DNA of 64,000 bases from Sediminibacterium sp. (lineage in GTDB: Bacteria > Bacteroidota > Bacteroidia > Chitinophagales > Chitinophagaceae). The notes under the pieces are model-generated. The model did no database searches. It was not told the DNA's origin and saw only the letters and a list, made by a program, of their open reading frames with translations. The stretch is taken from the NCBI RefSeq assembly GCF_030695065.1, contig NZ_JAUYTR010000005.1:62001-126000 (forward strand), read 5' to 3'. Shown here in pieces: positions 45,222 to 54,374 of this stretch; the first letter of the stretch is position 1, and each line of letters starts with the position of its first letter. Position numbers and translations under genes: made by a program.

Positions 45222-48200
45222 TTATTGTTGAATATAATAGGTTAATTGTATAATAGATTCATTTAAGTTTCTTACTGCTTCAGTATAATCACTTCGTACA
45301 CTGGTTGCCTGATTAATTAATTGTACCCACTCTAAATAGTTGATTAATCCAGCCGACAATTGTTTGTTTGCAGTTTCGGTTATTATTTGTGCGTTTTTTA
45401 ACCCGGTTTTTTCTAAGTATTGAACGGTAGTTAAATATTTAGAAAACTGCGAAATAGCGGTTTGGTATTCAGTCGTTAGCTGTTGCTTTACTTGCTGGTA
45501 TTTTGATTCCGCAATTTTTTCTGATAAAGCTGCGCTATTTATTCGGGCTTTTTGTGCCTTTGTAAATAATGGAATGCCCATACCTACCTGCACCGAACTA
45601 AATCTTTTACCACTGTAAAAAATATTATCTGCACCTATCCCTCTAATACTTCCATTCAATATTCCCATTGAAAGATCTGGCATTAACTTACTTTTTTCTA
45701 CTTCAGTACTTGCCAAAGCAATTGACTGTTGCTGAAGCATACTCTGCAATATGGGATGATTACGCAACAATGCTGTATCTAATAAAGAAGAAGGAGTTAA
45801 AGGATCGTTGCCAGTTTCGGGCATATAAGCATGCTGTGTATTTAATAAGAGTTGAAATTGCAGTTGCATCATTTCCCCATCTTGCTCTATTTGCTTTAAT
45901 TGCATTTTTATTTGACCCAATAAAGTTTCAGCACTGGTTTTTTCTAAAATATTAGATTCACCCGTTTTTAATCGCAATGCTGCTTTTTGATAAAATGATG
46001 AATACAAACTGTCTGCAAAAAGCAGTAGTTCTTTTTTCTTTTGCAAGTACACCATATTATAATACACTTGCTGAACCTGCTTTTTTAAAAGGGCTTCTTG
46101 AATTGCAATATTTAGTACACTACTCTTGAATTCGGCCTCCAATAATTCTTTTTCTCTTTTATACACAGTAGGAAAAGCAATAGACTGGCTTATGCCTATA
46201 CGAGTATCTGTATAAATACTATTGATTTGCCCTATCTCACCTATGAACGCAGTCTTTGGCAAATTAGCCGCGGTTCCAATTAACATTTGCTGGTACTGCA
46301 TTTTTAACTGTTCATTTTTTACCAACAAATTATTTTTTAAAGCAGAGTCAACAGCCGCTTTAACAGATATAGGTTGTGCTAAATTGGTTTGCGCCATAGC
46401 AATAGTACCGATGAATGAAATCCCTAACAATATTGCGACACCTTTATTGATGGGTAAATTGGCATTAAATCCTTTTTCGAACATCATATATAATACGGGC
46501 AATACAAATAAAGTAAGAAATGTGGCTATCAGAAGTCCGCCAATCACAACGGTTGCCAATGGTCTTTGAACCTCGGCACCTGCACCATTGCTTAATGCCA
46601 TGGGTAGAAATCCTAAGGAAGCTACAAAGGCTGTCATTAAAACAGGCCTCAATCTTAAACTTGTTCCAGTTAATACAATGGTTCTTAAATTATCCATCCC
46701 ATCATTTTTGAGTCTGTTGAATTCAGCAATTAGTACTATGCCATTTAATACCGCTACACCAAATAAAGCAATAAAGCCAACTCCAGCACTTATACTAAAA
46801 GGCATATCTCTTAACGCTAAGAAAAAGATTCCTCCAATTGCAGATAAAGGAATTGCCGAATAAATTAGCAATCCATGTTTAATTGAGTTGAAGGCAAAAT
46901 AGAGCAATAAAAATATTAGTAACAATGAAACAGGAACAGCAATCATCAATCTGGCTTTTGCCGCATTTAAATTTTCGAAAGCCCCTCCATAAGTAATATA
47001 ATAACCAACAGGAAATTTCACCTGCTTCTCTATTTTTTGTTGTAACTCTTTTACAATTGTTTCTACATCTCTACCCCTAACATTAAAGCCAATTACAATT
47101 CTTCGCTTGGCATCTTCTCTCTGAATTTGGTTAGGTCCATCTTTAATTTCAACTGACGCCAATTGCGAAAGGGGTACTTGAACACCTGAAGGAGTTGGAA
47201 TTAATAATTGCTGAATGTCTTTGAGGTCTTTTTTCATTTCGCCTTTTATTCGAACAACCAAATCAAATCGCTTTTCACCCTCAAAAAGCAACCCGCTGCT
47301 TTGACCTGCAAATGCTGCATTCACCACTTTATTGATGTCTTGTACATTCAAATTGTATTGCGCAATGGTACTTCTATTGTATTCAATTAAAATCTGTGGC
47401 ATTCCTGTTACCGCTTCTACATAAATACTTTTTGCTCCCTCCACTGTTCCAGCAATTTTTCCGATAGTTGCCGCATAGGCAGCCAATGTATCTAAATTTT
47501 CTCCAAAGATTTTGCATACAACGTCTTGCCTTGCACCTGTCATTAATTCATTAAACCGCATTTGAACAGGAAACTGGAAACCAGTAGTTATACCAGGCAC
47601 AGCAGCCATTGTTACGCCCATTTTATCTGCTAATTCATTAAAGGTTTTGGCAGACGTCCATTCTTCCTTGGGCTTTAAAATTACCATCAAATCACTGGCT
47701 TCCATAGGCATAGGATCGGTTGGAACTTCCCCACTTCCTATTTTAGTTACAATCTTTTCAATTTCTGGATATTCTTTAAGTAATAGCGCTGCTGCTTTTT
47801 GAGTGCTCTCAACTGTTGTAGTTAAATTACTTCCTGTTAATACCCTCGTATCTATTGCAAAATCTCCTTCTTCTAACGCTGGTATAAATTCTCCGCCCAG
47901 TCTACTCAGAATAATTAAAGCAACTACAAATAAACTAATCACAAAACCCAGCACCATTTTGGGAAAGTGTAAAATAAACTCCAACGCTCTTTTGTAGCTA
48001 CGCTCTAACTTAGCCATAATTTTATCGGACCAAGTTTGTTGATGGGTTATTTTTTTACTTAGAAATACAGCACTCATCATTGGGATATAAGTAAGCGATA
48101 AAACAAATGCACCTAGTAATGCAAATGCTACTGTTTGGGCCATTGGTTTAAACATTTTACCCTCTATGCCTTGCAAAGTAAAAATGGGTAAGTACACCAC

Positions 48201-49580
48201 TAAAATGATGATTTGTCCAAACACAGCGCTATTCATCATTTTGCTGGCAGAATGGTTTACTTCTTTATCCATTTGCCCTTGTGTTAACTTATTAACTACA
48301 CTAAACTTTTTGCTATGGCTTAATTGATGCATTACAGCTTCAACAATAATAACTGCTCCATCTACTATCAATCCAAAATCGAGCGCTCCTAAACTCATCA
48401 GGTTTCCACTAACTCCAAATAAGTTCATCATGATTATAGCAAACAACATAGACAATGGAATAACAGATGCCACTATTAATCCTGCTCTTAAATTTCCTAA
48501 AAAAACAACCAAAACAAATACCACAATCAATGCCCCTTCTAATAAATTTTTCTCTACGGTTCCAATGGCATTATTCACCATTTTGGTTCTATCTAAAAAA
48601 GGTTCAATTACCACTCCCTTAGGCAATGACTTTTGTATTTGTACTATACGTTCTTTTACTTGCTTAATTACGTCATTGCTGTTGGCACCTTTAAGCATCA
48701 TGACTACAGCCCCAGCTACTTCACCTTTATCATTATAAGTCATAGCCCCGTATCTGGTAGCATGTCCTATTTTTACTTCCGCTACATCTCTAATGAATAA
48801 AGGCGTTCCTCCATTGGTTCTTTTGATAGCAATATTTTGGATGTCTTCAATATTACCTAATAGTCCCTCTGTTTTAATAAATAAAACAGTAGGCCCTTTT
48901 TCAATATAAGCTCCACCCGTATTTTGGTTATTGGTTTCTAATGCCGTAAAAACATCGGCTATGGTGATATTATAACTTAATAATTTAGAAGGATCTACTT
49001 CAACAGAATACTGTTTTAGTTTACCACCAAAACTACTTACTTCCGCTACCCCTTTTACACCTAATAACTGCCGCCTCACTATCCAGTCTTGCATAGTTCT
49101 CAGCTCGGTAACATCGTATTGATTTTCGTATCCTTTTTCGGGTCTAATTACATATTGGTATATTTCTCCTAACCCAGTAGACACAGGCCCTAATTGTGGT
49201 GTACCAATTCCTGCAGGAATTTGAGATTGAACCTGCAACAATCTTTCAGCTACTTGTTGCCTGGCCCAATAAATATCTGTTTCATCATTAAAAACAATGG
49301 TAACCAACGACAATCCAAATCTGGAGAAACTTCTTATTTCTAATAAACCTGAAATATTGTTATTGGCTTGCTCAATAGGAAAAGTTACTAAACGCTCTAT
49401 ATCGGTTGCACCAAAGGAAGGTGCCACAGTAATTACTTGAACCTGGTTATTCGTGATATCGGGAACAGCATCAATTGGAAGTTTGGTTAAATTATACGTT
49501 CCATATCCAATGAGGGCAATTACAAATAGCCCAATAATGAGTTTATTCCTTACGGAAAACTCAATAATTTTTGTAAGCAT
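45222..49580 (-). CDS. Heavy-metal RND pump fused to a TolC-type outer-membrane channel (CzcA-TolC fusion)
   Basis: 1452 residues. Residues 1 to about 1040 are a CusA/CzcA-type HME-RND transporter with twelve membrane helices. Helix 4 reads DFGLIVDGAVIIVEAV, with the two Asp and one Glu of the DFG-D-E signature seen in divalent-cation (Zn/Co/Cd) exporters rather than the Cu/Ag group. After a further hydrophobic segment (GVAILLGISFIGTIAMAQ, near 1050), residues about 1065-1452 are a TolC/OEP domain with long helical hairpins. That segment resembles an internal signal peptide ending in AMAQ, so the two parts may be separated after export. The fusion is known in Bacteroidota. Operon order: NIPSNAP, small secreted protein, this gene, adaptor, TPR protein. 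Confidence 0.92.
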   Translation of the reverse strand: MLTKIIEFSVRNKLIIGLFVIALIGYGTYNLTKLPIDAVPDITNNQVQVITVAPSFGATDIERLVTFPIEQANNNISGLLEIRSFSRFGLSLVTIVFNDETDIYWARQQVAERLLQVQSQIPAGIGTPQLGPVSTGLGEIYQYVIRPEKGYENQYDVTELRTMQDWIVRRQLLGVKGVAEVSSFGGKLKQYSVEVDPSKLLSYNITIADVFTALETNNQNTGGAYIEKGPTVLFIKTEGLLGNIEDIQNIAIKRTNGGTPLFIRDVAEVKIGHATRYGAMTYNDKGEVAGAVVMMLKGANSNDVIKQVKERIVQIQKSLPKGVVIEPFLDRTKMVNNAIGTVEKNLLEGALIVVFVLVVFLGNLRAGLIVASVIPLSMLFAIIMMNLFGVSGNLMSLGALDFGLIVDGAVIIVEAVMHQLSHSKKFSVVNKLTQGQMDKEVNHSASKMMNSAVFGQIIILVVYLPIFTLQGIEGKMFKPMAQTVAFALLGAFVLSLTYIPMMSAVFLSKKITHQQTWSDKIMAKLERSYKRALEFILHFPKMVLGFVISLFVVALIILSRLGGEFIPALEEGDFAIDTRVLTGSNLTTTVESTQKAAALLLKEYPEIEKIVTKIGSGEVPTDPMPMEASDLMVILKPKEEWTSAKTFNELADKMGVTMAAVPGITTGFQFPVQMRFNELMTGARQDVVCKIFGENLDTLAAYAATIGKIAGTVEGAKSIYVEAVTGMPQILIEYNRSTIAQYNLNVQDINKVVNAAFAGQSSGLLFEGEKRFDLVVRIKGEMKKDLKDIQQLLIPTPSGVQVPLSQLASVEIKDGPNQIQREDAKRRIVIGFNVRGRDVETIVKELQQKIEKQVKFPVGYYITYGGAFENLNAAKARLMIAVPVSLLLIFLLLYFAFNSIKHGLLIYSAIPLSAIGGIFFLALRDMPFSISAGVGFIALFGVAVLNGIVLIAEFNRLKNDGMDNLRTIVLTGTSLRLRPVLMTAFVASLGFLPMALSNGAGAEVQRPLATVVIGGLLIATFLTLFVLPVLYMMFEKGFNANLPINKGVAILLGISFIGTIAMAQTNLAQPISVKAAVDSALKNNLLVKNEQLKMQYQQMLIGTAANLPKTAFIGEIGQINSIYTDTRIGISQSIAFPTVYKREKELLEAEFKSSVLNIAIQEALLKKQVQQVYYNMVYLQKKKELLLFADSLYSSFYQKAALRLKTGESNILEKTSAETLLGQIKMQLKQIEQDGEMMQLQFQLLLNTQHAYMPETGNDPLTPSSLLDTALLRNHPILQSMLQQQSIALASTEVEKSKLMPDLSMGILNGSIRGIGADNIFYSGKRFSSVQVGMGIPLFTKAQKARINSAALSEKIAESKYQQVKQQLTTEYQTAISQFSKYLTTVQYLEKTGLKNAQIITETANKQLSAGLINYLEWVQLINQATSVRSDYTEAVRNLNESIIQLTYYIQQ

Positions 49581-49652
49581 TATAAGTTAATTATGTATAA
49601 GTAGATTAGATCTGCCGCTTGTGCAAGACCCCAATTAAATTCTAAAAGCGGA

Positions 49653-50039
49653 TTAACTCATTTTGGGAGGCTGCCAAATATTCACTTGATAAGCAGAAAA
49701 AATAAATGCCGGCTTATACAACGACCAAATAATTTGAATGGGCTCATCAGGATACTGTATATCAATTTGGGCATTCAACGGCACAAAAGGGGTTGCAGAA
49801 GAAGTGAAAAATTCACCTGCTGTTTTAAAAGGTAGTTGCATATCCCTATCATAGTCTTTGTCTTTTACATTTCCTTGCATGTAATGGATTTGTAAAAATT
49901 GGACAGCAGAAATTTGGGGATCTTCTTGTTGATGTTCTAGAAAATGTTGAAATACCACCGGGATTTTCAATAATTCATGCGCTTCTGTAGTAGAACACAG
50001 ATATATTGATAAAAATAATATGGCTATTCGTTTTCTCAA
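49653..50039 (-). CDS. Small secreted protein of unknown function in the metal-efflux operon
   Basis: 128 residues with a signal peptide (RIAILFLSIYLCSTTEA, mature protein begins HELL). The mature domain has a helix with several His, Glu and Gln residues (VVFQHFLEHQQEDPQ) and a beta-strand part ending in NIWQPPKMS. The His/Glu/Met content would suit metal binding, but no recognised metal motif is present. I know no named family; similar short genes precede CzcA-type pumps in other Bacteroidota as far as I recall, which is not a search result. Located 21 bases behind the NIPSNAP gene and 72 before the pump. The PPK end resembles the PPQ end of the protein at 25314-25868; this may be chance. 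Confidence 0.7.
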   Translation of the reverse strand: MRKRIAILFLSIYLCSTTEAHELLKIPVVFQHFLEHQQEDPQISAVQFLQIHYMQGNVKDKDYDRDMQLPFKTAGEFFTSSATPFVPLNAQIDIQYPDEPIQIIWSLYKPAFIFSAYQVNIWQPPKMS

Positions 50040-50060
50040 GTAATTAAAGGTACAACAAAT

Positions 50061-50795
50061 TTAATAATCCGAATAAGTCGTTGAGCGCATTAATTGACTA
50101 TGAAGCCCCGACATATTGTTTTGGTAAAAAGGCATTTTTGATAACTTTTTCCAAGTTGATGATTCCCCAAAAGCATTCCAATGCTCGTTTCTACTATTTA
50201 GGTTATCAAAACTTGTCATATACATCAAATTGGGCATTTTAGACCCAAACAAAACATCTGCATAAAAAACGGCATTAAATTGAAGTTCATTGAAGAGTTT
50301 TATTTCACCACCATCATTAAACATATGTACTTTATTAAGGTATTTTTCTTCTGTGGGGCTTTCATAACTTCTTAACTCATAAATTCTTTCCGCTTTTATA
50401 TTGTTGTTAGTGGGAACTTTCATAAATGGCATCCCTTTAAAGGCTTTTAATAAAAACTGCTCATATCTGTTGTATATTGGTTCTTTATCTGAACTATTTT
50501 CATTTAAACTCCACTGAATAGGATTCATCAGTTTATTGATATCTGTTGTACCAACTAATACGAGTATTTGCTTGTCTATTGCGGTATCGTTGGTAATAGG
50601 TTTAAATACACCTACTTGTTTAAAGCCGCTTTTATGAAGGGCAGGTAAATATTGTTGCTCAATAAAATTATCCAATGATTTTTCTTGTGAAACAGTTGAA
50701 AAATGATAAACGATTAGTTTATAAAATTCTCCTGTTGTAAGAGCAAAGACTTGATTTGCAAATAATAAGATAAAAATGAAGACTAGTTTTTTCAT
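50061..50795 (-). CDS. NIPSNAP-family secreted protein
   Basis: 244 residues with a signal peptide (KKLVFIFILLFANQVFA). The mature part is two copies of a dimeric alpha-beta barrel-like NIPSNAP domain. The second begins with AERIYELRSYESPTEEKYLNKVHMFNDGGEIKLF, which is the typical NIPSNAP opening, and ends near FGESSTWKKLSKMP; the first (YKLIVYHFSTVSQEKSLDNFIEQQYLPAL) is more divergent. Function of bacterial NIPSNAPs is unknown. It heads the minus-strand operon that continues into the metal pump, which is unexpected company. Confidence 0.85.
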   Translation of the reverse strand: MKKLVFIFILLFANQVFALTTGEFYKLIVYHFSTVSQEKSLDNFIEQQYLPALHKSGFKQVGVFKPITNDTAIDKQILVLVGTTDINKLMNPIQWSLNENSSDKEPIYNRYEQFLLKAFKGMPFMKVPTNNNIKAERIYELRSYESPTEEKYLNKVHMFNDGGEIKLFNELQFNAVFYADVLFGSKMPNLMYMTSFDNLNSRNEHWNAFGESSTWKKLSKMPFYQNNMSGLHSQLMRSTTYSDY

Positions 50796-50821
50796 TTAGA
50801 ATTTTTTAAAAATGTTCTCTA

Positions 50822-50897
50822 TAACAATTAAGGGGATTTATCATGATATTAACAATTAAACACGAAGTTGCAAATAAATTAATTGTCTATTGACAAT
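50822..50897. promoter_or_regulatory. Repeat-rich divergent promoter region (direct and inverted repeats)
   Basis: The gap between the divergent NIPSNAP and PAS genes contains two copies of TAACAATTAA (50822-50831 and 50850-50859, starts 28 bases apart) and an inverted repeat ATTGTC-TATT-GACAAT (50882-50897). These are candidate binding sites for a regulator of either direction. In AT-rich sequence such repeats can arise by chance, and no consensus -7/-33 pair was identified. Confidence 0.3.
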
Positions 50898-50976
50898 AAA
50901 CATTTGGTGCAAAATAAATCAATTGAAGATTTTAATTTTTTTTAATAACTTCAATGTACAAGGAAATATTCTTTTT

Positions 50977-53900
50977 ATGAGAAATAAATCCGCGTATATG
51001 AAAAAATCCGATACTCCAATATCAATAGCTGAATCCTATATGGGTTTTGGAACATGGAATTATTCAATAGCTGCCAAAAGCATTGAATGTTCTCAAGGCA
51101 CTTATGCACTGTTAGGATTTGAAAGTGAAATAAATAATTTAACAACTACTGACTTATTAAAGTTTGTTTCAGAAGATGATTCAAATAAGCTAAAAAACCT
51201 ATTCAGGAAGGCAATAAAAGAAAAGATTGGATTTGAAAAAGAAATAAAGTTTTTTCAAAAGGGAGGATCTAAAAGAGTAGGAATTTTAAAAGCAGAAATT
51301 ATAGTTGATGAAACAAATTCTGTTACATCAATTGTAGGTATTTTATATGATATTACAGAGAAAAAAACTAAGGAAAAATTTGAAGTACTAGTAAAAAATG
51401 GAGCAGATGCTTCAATTATAATTAATGAAGATTGTATTCCAACTTATATATCTCCTTCAGTTATTAAAATTACTGGCCACACAGAAGAAGAAATCATCAA
51501 TCAAAAATTAACCAATTTTGTTCATCCAGAAGATTTGAATAAGCTTTTACATAGTTTTCTAATTGCAGAGAAAAAACAAGGTGTAACGATACCTGCAAAT
51601 TATATTCGAATAAAGAGTCTTAACAATGAATGGATAATATTTGAAATTCAGTTTACCAATCTTCTAAATGACCTAATTATTGAAGGGTTTATTATTAATT
51701 TAAGAGACGTCACAAGTAGAGAAAATGCTATAGCAGAACTGCAACTAATGGGCTCTGCTGTTAAAAATATTAGCGAAGCAGTTATAATTGCTGAAGCCGA
51801 ACCAATGGATTTGTCTGGACCTAAAGTAATATTTGTAAATGATGCATTCTGTAAAATGACTGGTTACACAAGAGAAGAAATTGTAGGCAAATCGCCTAAA
51901 ATACTTCAAGGACCAAATTCAGATAAAATTGCCATTCAGAACTTAAGTAAAGCAATCAAAAGCTGGCAGAAACATGAAACTACTTTATTAAATTATAAAA
52001 AAAATGGTGAAGAATATTGGATCAACTTTAATATTAGCCCTATTAAAAATGACCAGGGGGTATACTCGCATTGGGTAGCAATTGAAAAAGATATAACAGA
52101 AAATAAGAAAAGGGAAATTGAAAGAATATTACTCGCAGAGATAAGCAAACTATTCTTAAATAATCAGAATATTAATTATTTATTAACCGAAACACTAAAA
52201 TTCATTATAGATTCCGTTCAATTTAGTATGGGCGAAATTTGGTTATTAAGTGCAGATAAGAGAAATATTTACATTGCTGCCAATGGCTGTACTGATGAGC
52301 AATTAAAAGGGTTTTTTACGGAGACTAGTTACTTTAATAACATTAAAAAAGAGTATGGATTACCTGGCATTGCATGGAAGAATAAAAAGATTGAAATTTG
52401 GAAGGATATTACCAACAACCCAAATTTCATAAGAAAAGAAGCAGCCAAGAAATACAATATCGATTTATTAGTTACTATACCATTAATGAGTGGAGACGAT
52501 GTGATTGGGGTGATGTGCCTTGGGTTAACTAAAGAAAAAATAAATCAACCCATTCCCGAAAAATTATTTCATCAACTAAGTACTTATTTATCAGCTGAAA
52601 TAATAAGGAAGCAGCAAGAATTACAGTTATATAATATTTTTAATTCTCCGCTCGATATTATACTAATTGCGGGTATAGATGGAGTTATTAAAAAGGTAAA
52701 TCCTGCAGTAAAACAAATTTTATCTTTCGACCCATCCGAAATAGAGAATTTACCATTTAATCATTTTATTCATCCTGAAGACCAACATCGTTCTTTTAAA
52801 GAGGCAGAGAAAATGTTAAGGGGAGAAATGATACCTTATTTTGAAAACAGACTTATCACCAAAACTGGAAATGTAAAATGGATTGCATGGACCTTTAACC
52901 CTTCTAAAGCAGACAATCTTGTATATGGAATGGGAAAAGATATTACAGAAAAAAAGGAATTAGAAACATTATTAACTAAATCGAATAGTCTTTCAGGAAT
53001 TGGTAGTTGGGAATTTAATCTAAATGATAATACTATTTTCTTATCAGATAGAACTAAAGAAATACTTGATATTCCGCTTGATTTTAATGCAAAAGTAGAA
53101 AATGGTATTATTAAGTTTAAAGAAGGTAATCAAAGTGAAATAATACAACAACGAATAGAAAAATGTATTGAAGAAGGCACATCTTGGGACGAAGAAGTTT
53201 TAATAGAAACAGTGAATGGAAATTGGAAATGGGTTAGAAGTATTGGGGAAGGTGAGTTTTTAAACAACAAGTGTATTAAAGTATATGGTAGTATTCAAGA
53301 TATAAATGATAGAAAAAGAGTTGAACAAGAAATTATTTCAAGTAACGAAAGGTTCAACTTAGTATCACAAGCCAATAACGATTTAATATGGGAATGGGAT
53401 ATTGTTAAAGGAGAAACTTTTAGGCTGGGTAGTCCGTTTTTCAATAATTTGGGATATACTGGAGATTCTATAAATCAAAACAAAATCAATTGGATAGCCC
53501 TTATTCATCCTGAGGATATTGATAAAGTTGAGATGAAGAGAAATCATATTTTTGAAAATACTAAAGAAACTTATTGGGAAGATCAATATAGATTTAAAAA
53601 AGCTGATGGCAGCTATGCCTATGTTTATGATAGAGGGTTTATTGTAAGGCATAGTAATGGAAAAGCTATTAAAATGATTGGCTCTACTCAGAATATAAGT
53701 AAATTAAAACAATCAGAAATTAAGTTAGAAGAGTTAAACAATCAGCTGTTAAGCCAAGCAAAAGAAATTTCAGCATCTGAAAAACGATACAGCGAATTAT
53801 TTCACTTGAGCCCACTTCCTATGTGGGTGTATGATATTGATTCGCTTCAGTTTTTAGAAGTGAATAAAGCGGCATTAAAACATTATGGTTATACAGAAAA

Positions 53901-54369
53901 AGAGTTTTTAAATATGACCATAAAAGACATTAGGCCAAAAGAGGATATTCCATATTTAGAATCACAATTAAAAATTACTCGTAAGCATTCTACGGAATAT
54001 ATATCTGGAACTTTTAGACATATTAAGAAAAATGGAGAAATAATCACTGTTGAAGTTCAGAGTAACTATATTTCTTATAGTGGAAAAAACGCAAGAGTAA
54101 TCTTGATTAATGATATAACAGAACGCCTTGAATATATCAATACTATTGAAACCAAAAATCAAGAACTACAACATATAGCCTGGTTGCAATCACACGTCAT
54201 TCGTGCCCCAGTTGCAAAAATCATGGGTATTATGCATATACTTGATCAAGTAGAAATAGACGAACTAGAAAAACTTAGCTTACAGAACGATTTAGTTAAA
54301 AGTGCGCAAGAATTAGATACAGTTATTCATGATATTGCAAACAAAACCCATGCTGCCAGGTTGAAATAA
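50977..54369 (+). CDS. Multi-PAS/GAF signalling protein with a DHp-like C-terminus but no ATPase domain
   Basis: About 1130 residues from the ATG at 50977 (next ATG 50998; a TTG at 50890 would give 1159). No membrane segment, so cytoplasmic. In order: two PAS domains, a third PAS with YTREEIVGKSPKILQGPNSD (LOV-like surroundings but the flavin-binding Cys is absent), a GAF domain (KLFLNNQNINYLLTETLKFI onward), then four further PAS domains (HPED and PAS/PAC endings such as DITEKK recur). The last 60 residues (SHVIRAPVAKIMGIMHIL) resemble a histidine-kinase dimerisation helix, with the candidate phospho-His 57 residues from the end. The HATPase domain (N, G1, G2 boxes) is missing and the next gene begins five bases later. 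It cannot autophosphorylate alone. Confidence 0.85.
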   Translation: MRNKSAYMKKSDTPISIAESYMGFGTWNYSIAAKSIECSQGTYALLGFESEINNLTTTDLLKFVSEDDSNKLKNLFRKAIKEKIGFEKEIKFFQKGGSKRVGILKAEIIVDETNSVTSIVGILYDITEKKTKEKFEVLVKNGADASIIINEDCIPTYISPSVIKITGHTEEEIINQKLTNFVHPEDLNKLLHSFLIAEKKQGVTIPANYIRIKSLNNEWIIFEIQFTNLLNDLIIEGFIINLRDVTSRENAIAELQLMGSAVKNISEAVIIAEAEPMDLSGPKVIFVNDAFCKMTGYTREEIVGKSPKILQGPNSDKIAIQNLSKAIKSWQKHETTLLNYKKNGEEYWINFNISPIKNDQGVYSHWVAIEKDITENKKREIERILLAEISKLFLNNQNINYLLTETLKFIIDSVQFSMGEIWLLSADKRNIYIAANGCTDEQLKGFFTETSYFNNIKKEYGLPGIAWKNKKIEIWKDITNNPNFIRKEAAKKYNIDLLVTIPLMSGDDVIGVMCLGLTKEKINQPIPEKLFHQLSTYLSAEIIRKQQELQLYNIFNSPLDIILIAGIDGVIKKVNPAVKQILSFDPSEIENLPFNHFIHPEDQHRSFKEAEKMLRGEMIPYFENRLITKTGNVKWIAWTFNPSKADNLVYGMGKDITEKKELETLLTKSNSLSGIGSWEFNLNDNTIFLSDRTKEILDIPLDFNAKVENGIIKFKEGNQSEIIQQRIEKCIEEGTSWDEEVLIETVNGNWKWVRSIGEGEFLNNKCIKVYGSIQDINDRKRVEQEIISSNERFNLVSQANNDLIWEWDIVKGETFRLGSPFFNNLGYTGDSINQNKINWIALIHPEDIDKVEMKRNHIFENTKETYWEDQYRFKKADGSYAYVYDRGFIVRHSNGKAIKMIGSTQNISKLKQSEIKLEELNNQLLSQAKEISASEKRYSELFHLSPLPMWVYDIDSLQFLEVNKAALKHYGYTEKEFLNMTIKDIRPKEDIPYLESQLKITRKHSTEYISGTFRHIKKNGEIITVEVQSNYISYSGKNARVILINDITERLEYINTIETKNQELQHIAWLQSHVIRAPVAKIMGIMHILDQVEIDELEKLSLQNDLVKSAQELDTVIHDIANKTHAARLK

Positions 54370-54374
54370 AATAC

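Noticed and set aside
49614..49652. CCGCTT...AAGCGG inverted repeat after the 128-residue gene as a terminator
   Set aside because: Six pairs with a loop of about 26 bases and no T run; too weak, and the operon continues across it.
51800..52110. LOV photoreceptor domain in the PAS protein
   Set aside because: The region has GKSPKILQGP, where photoactive LOV domains have a Cys in GRNCRFLQG; without the Cys no flavin adduct can form.
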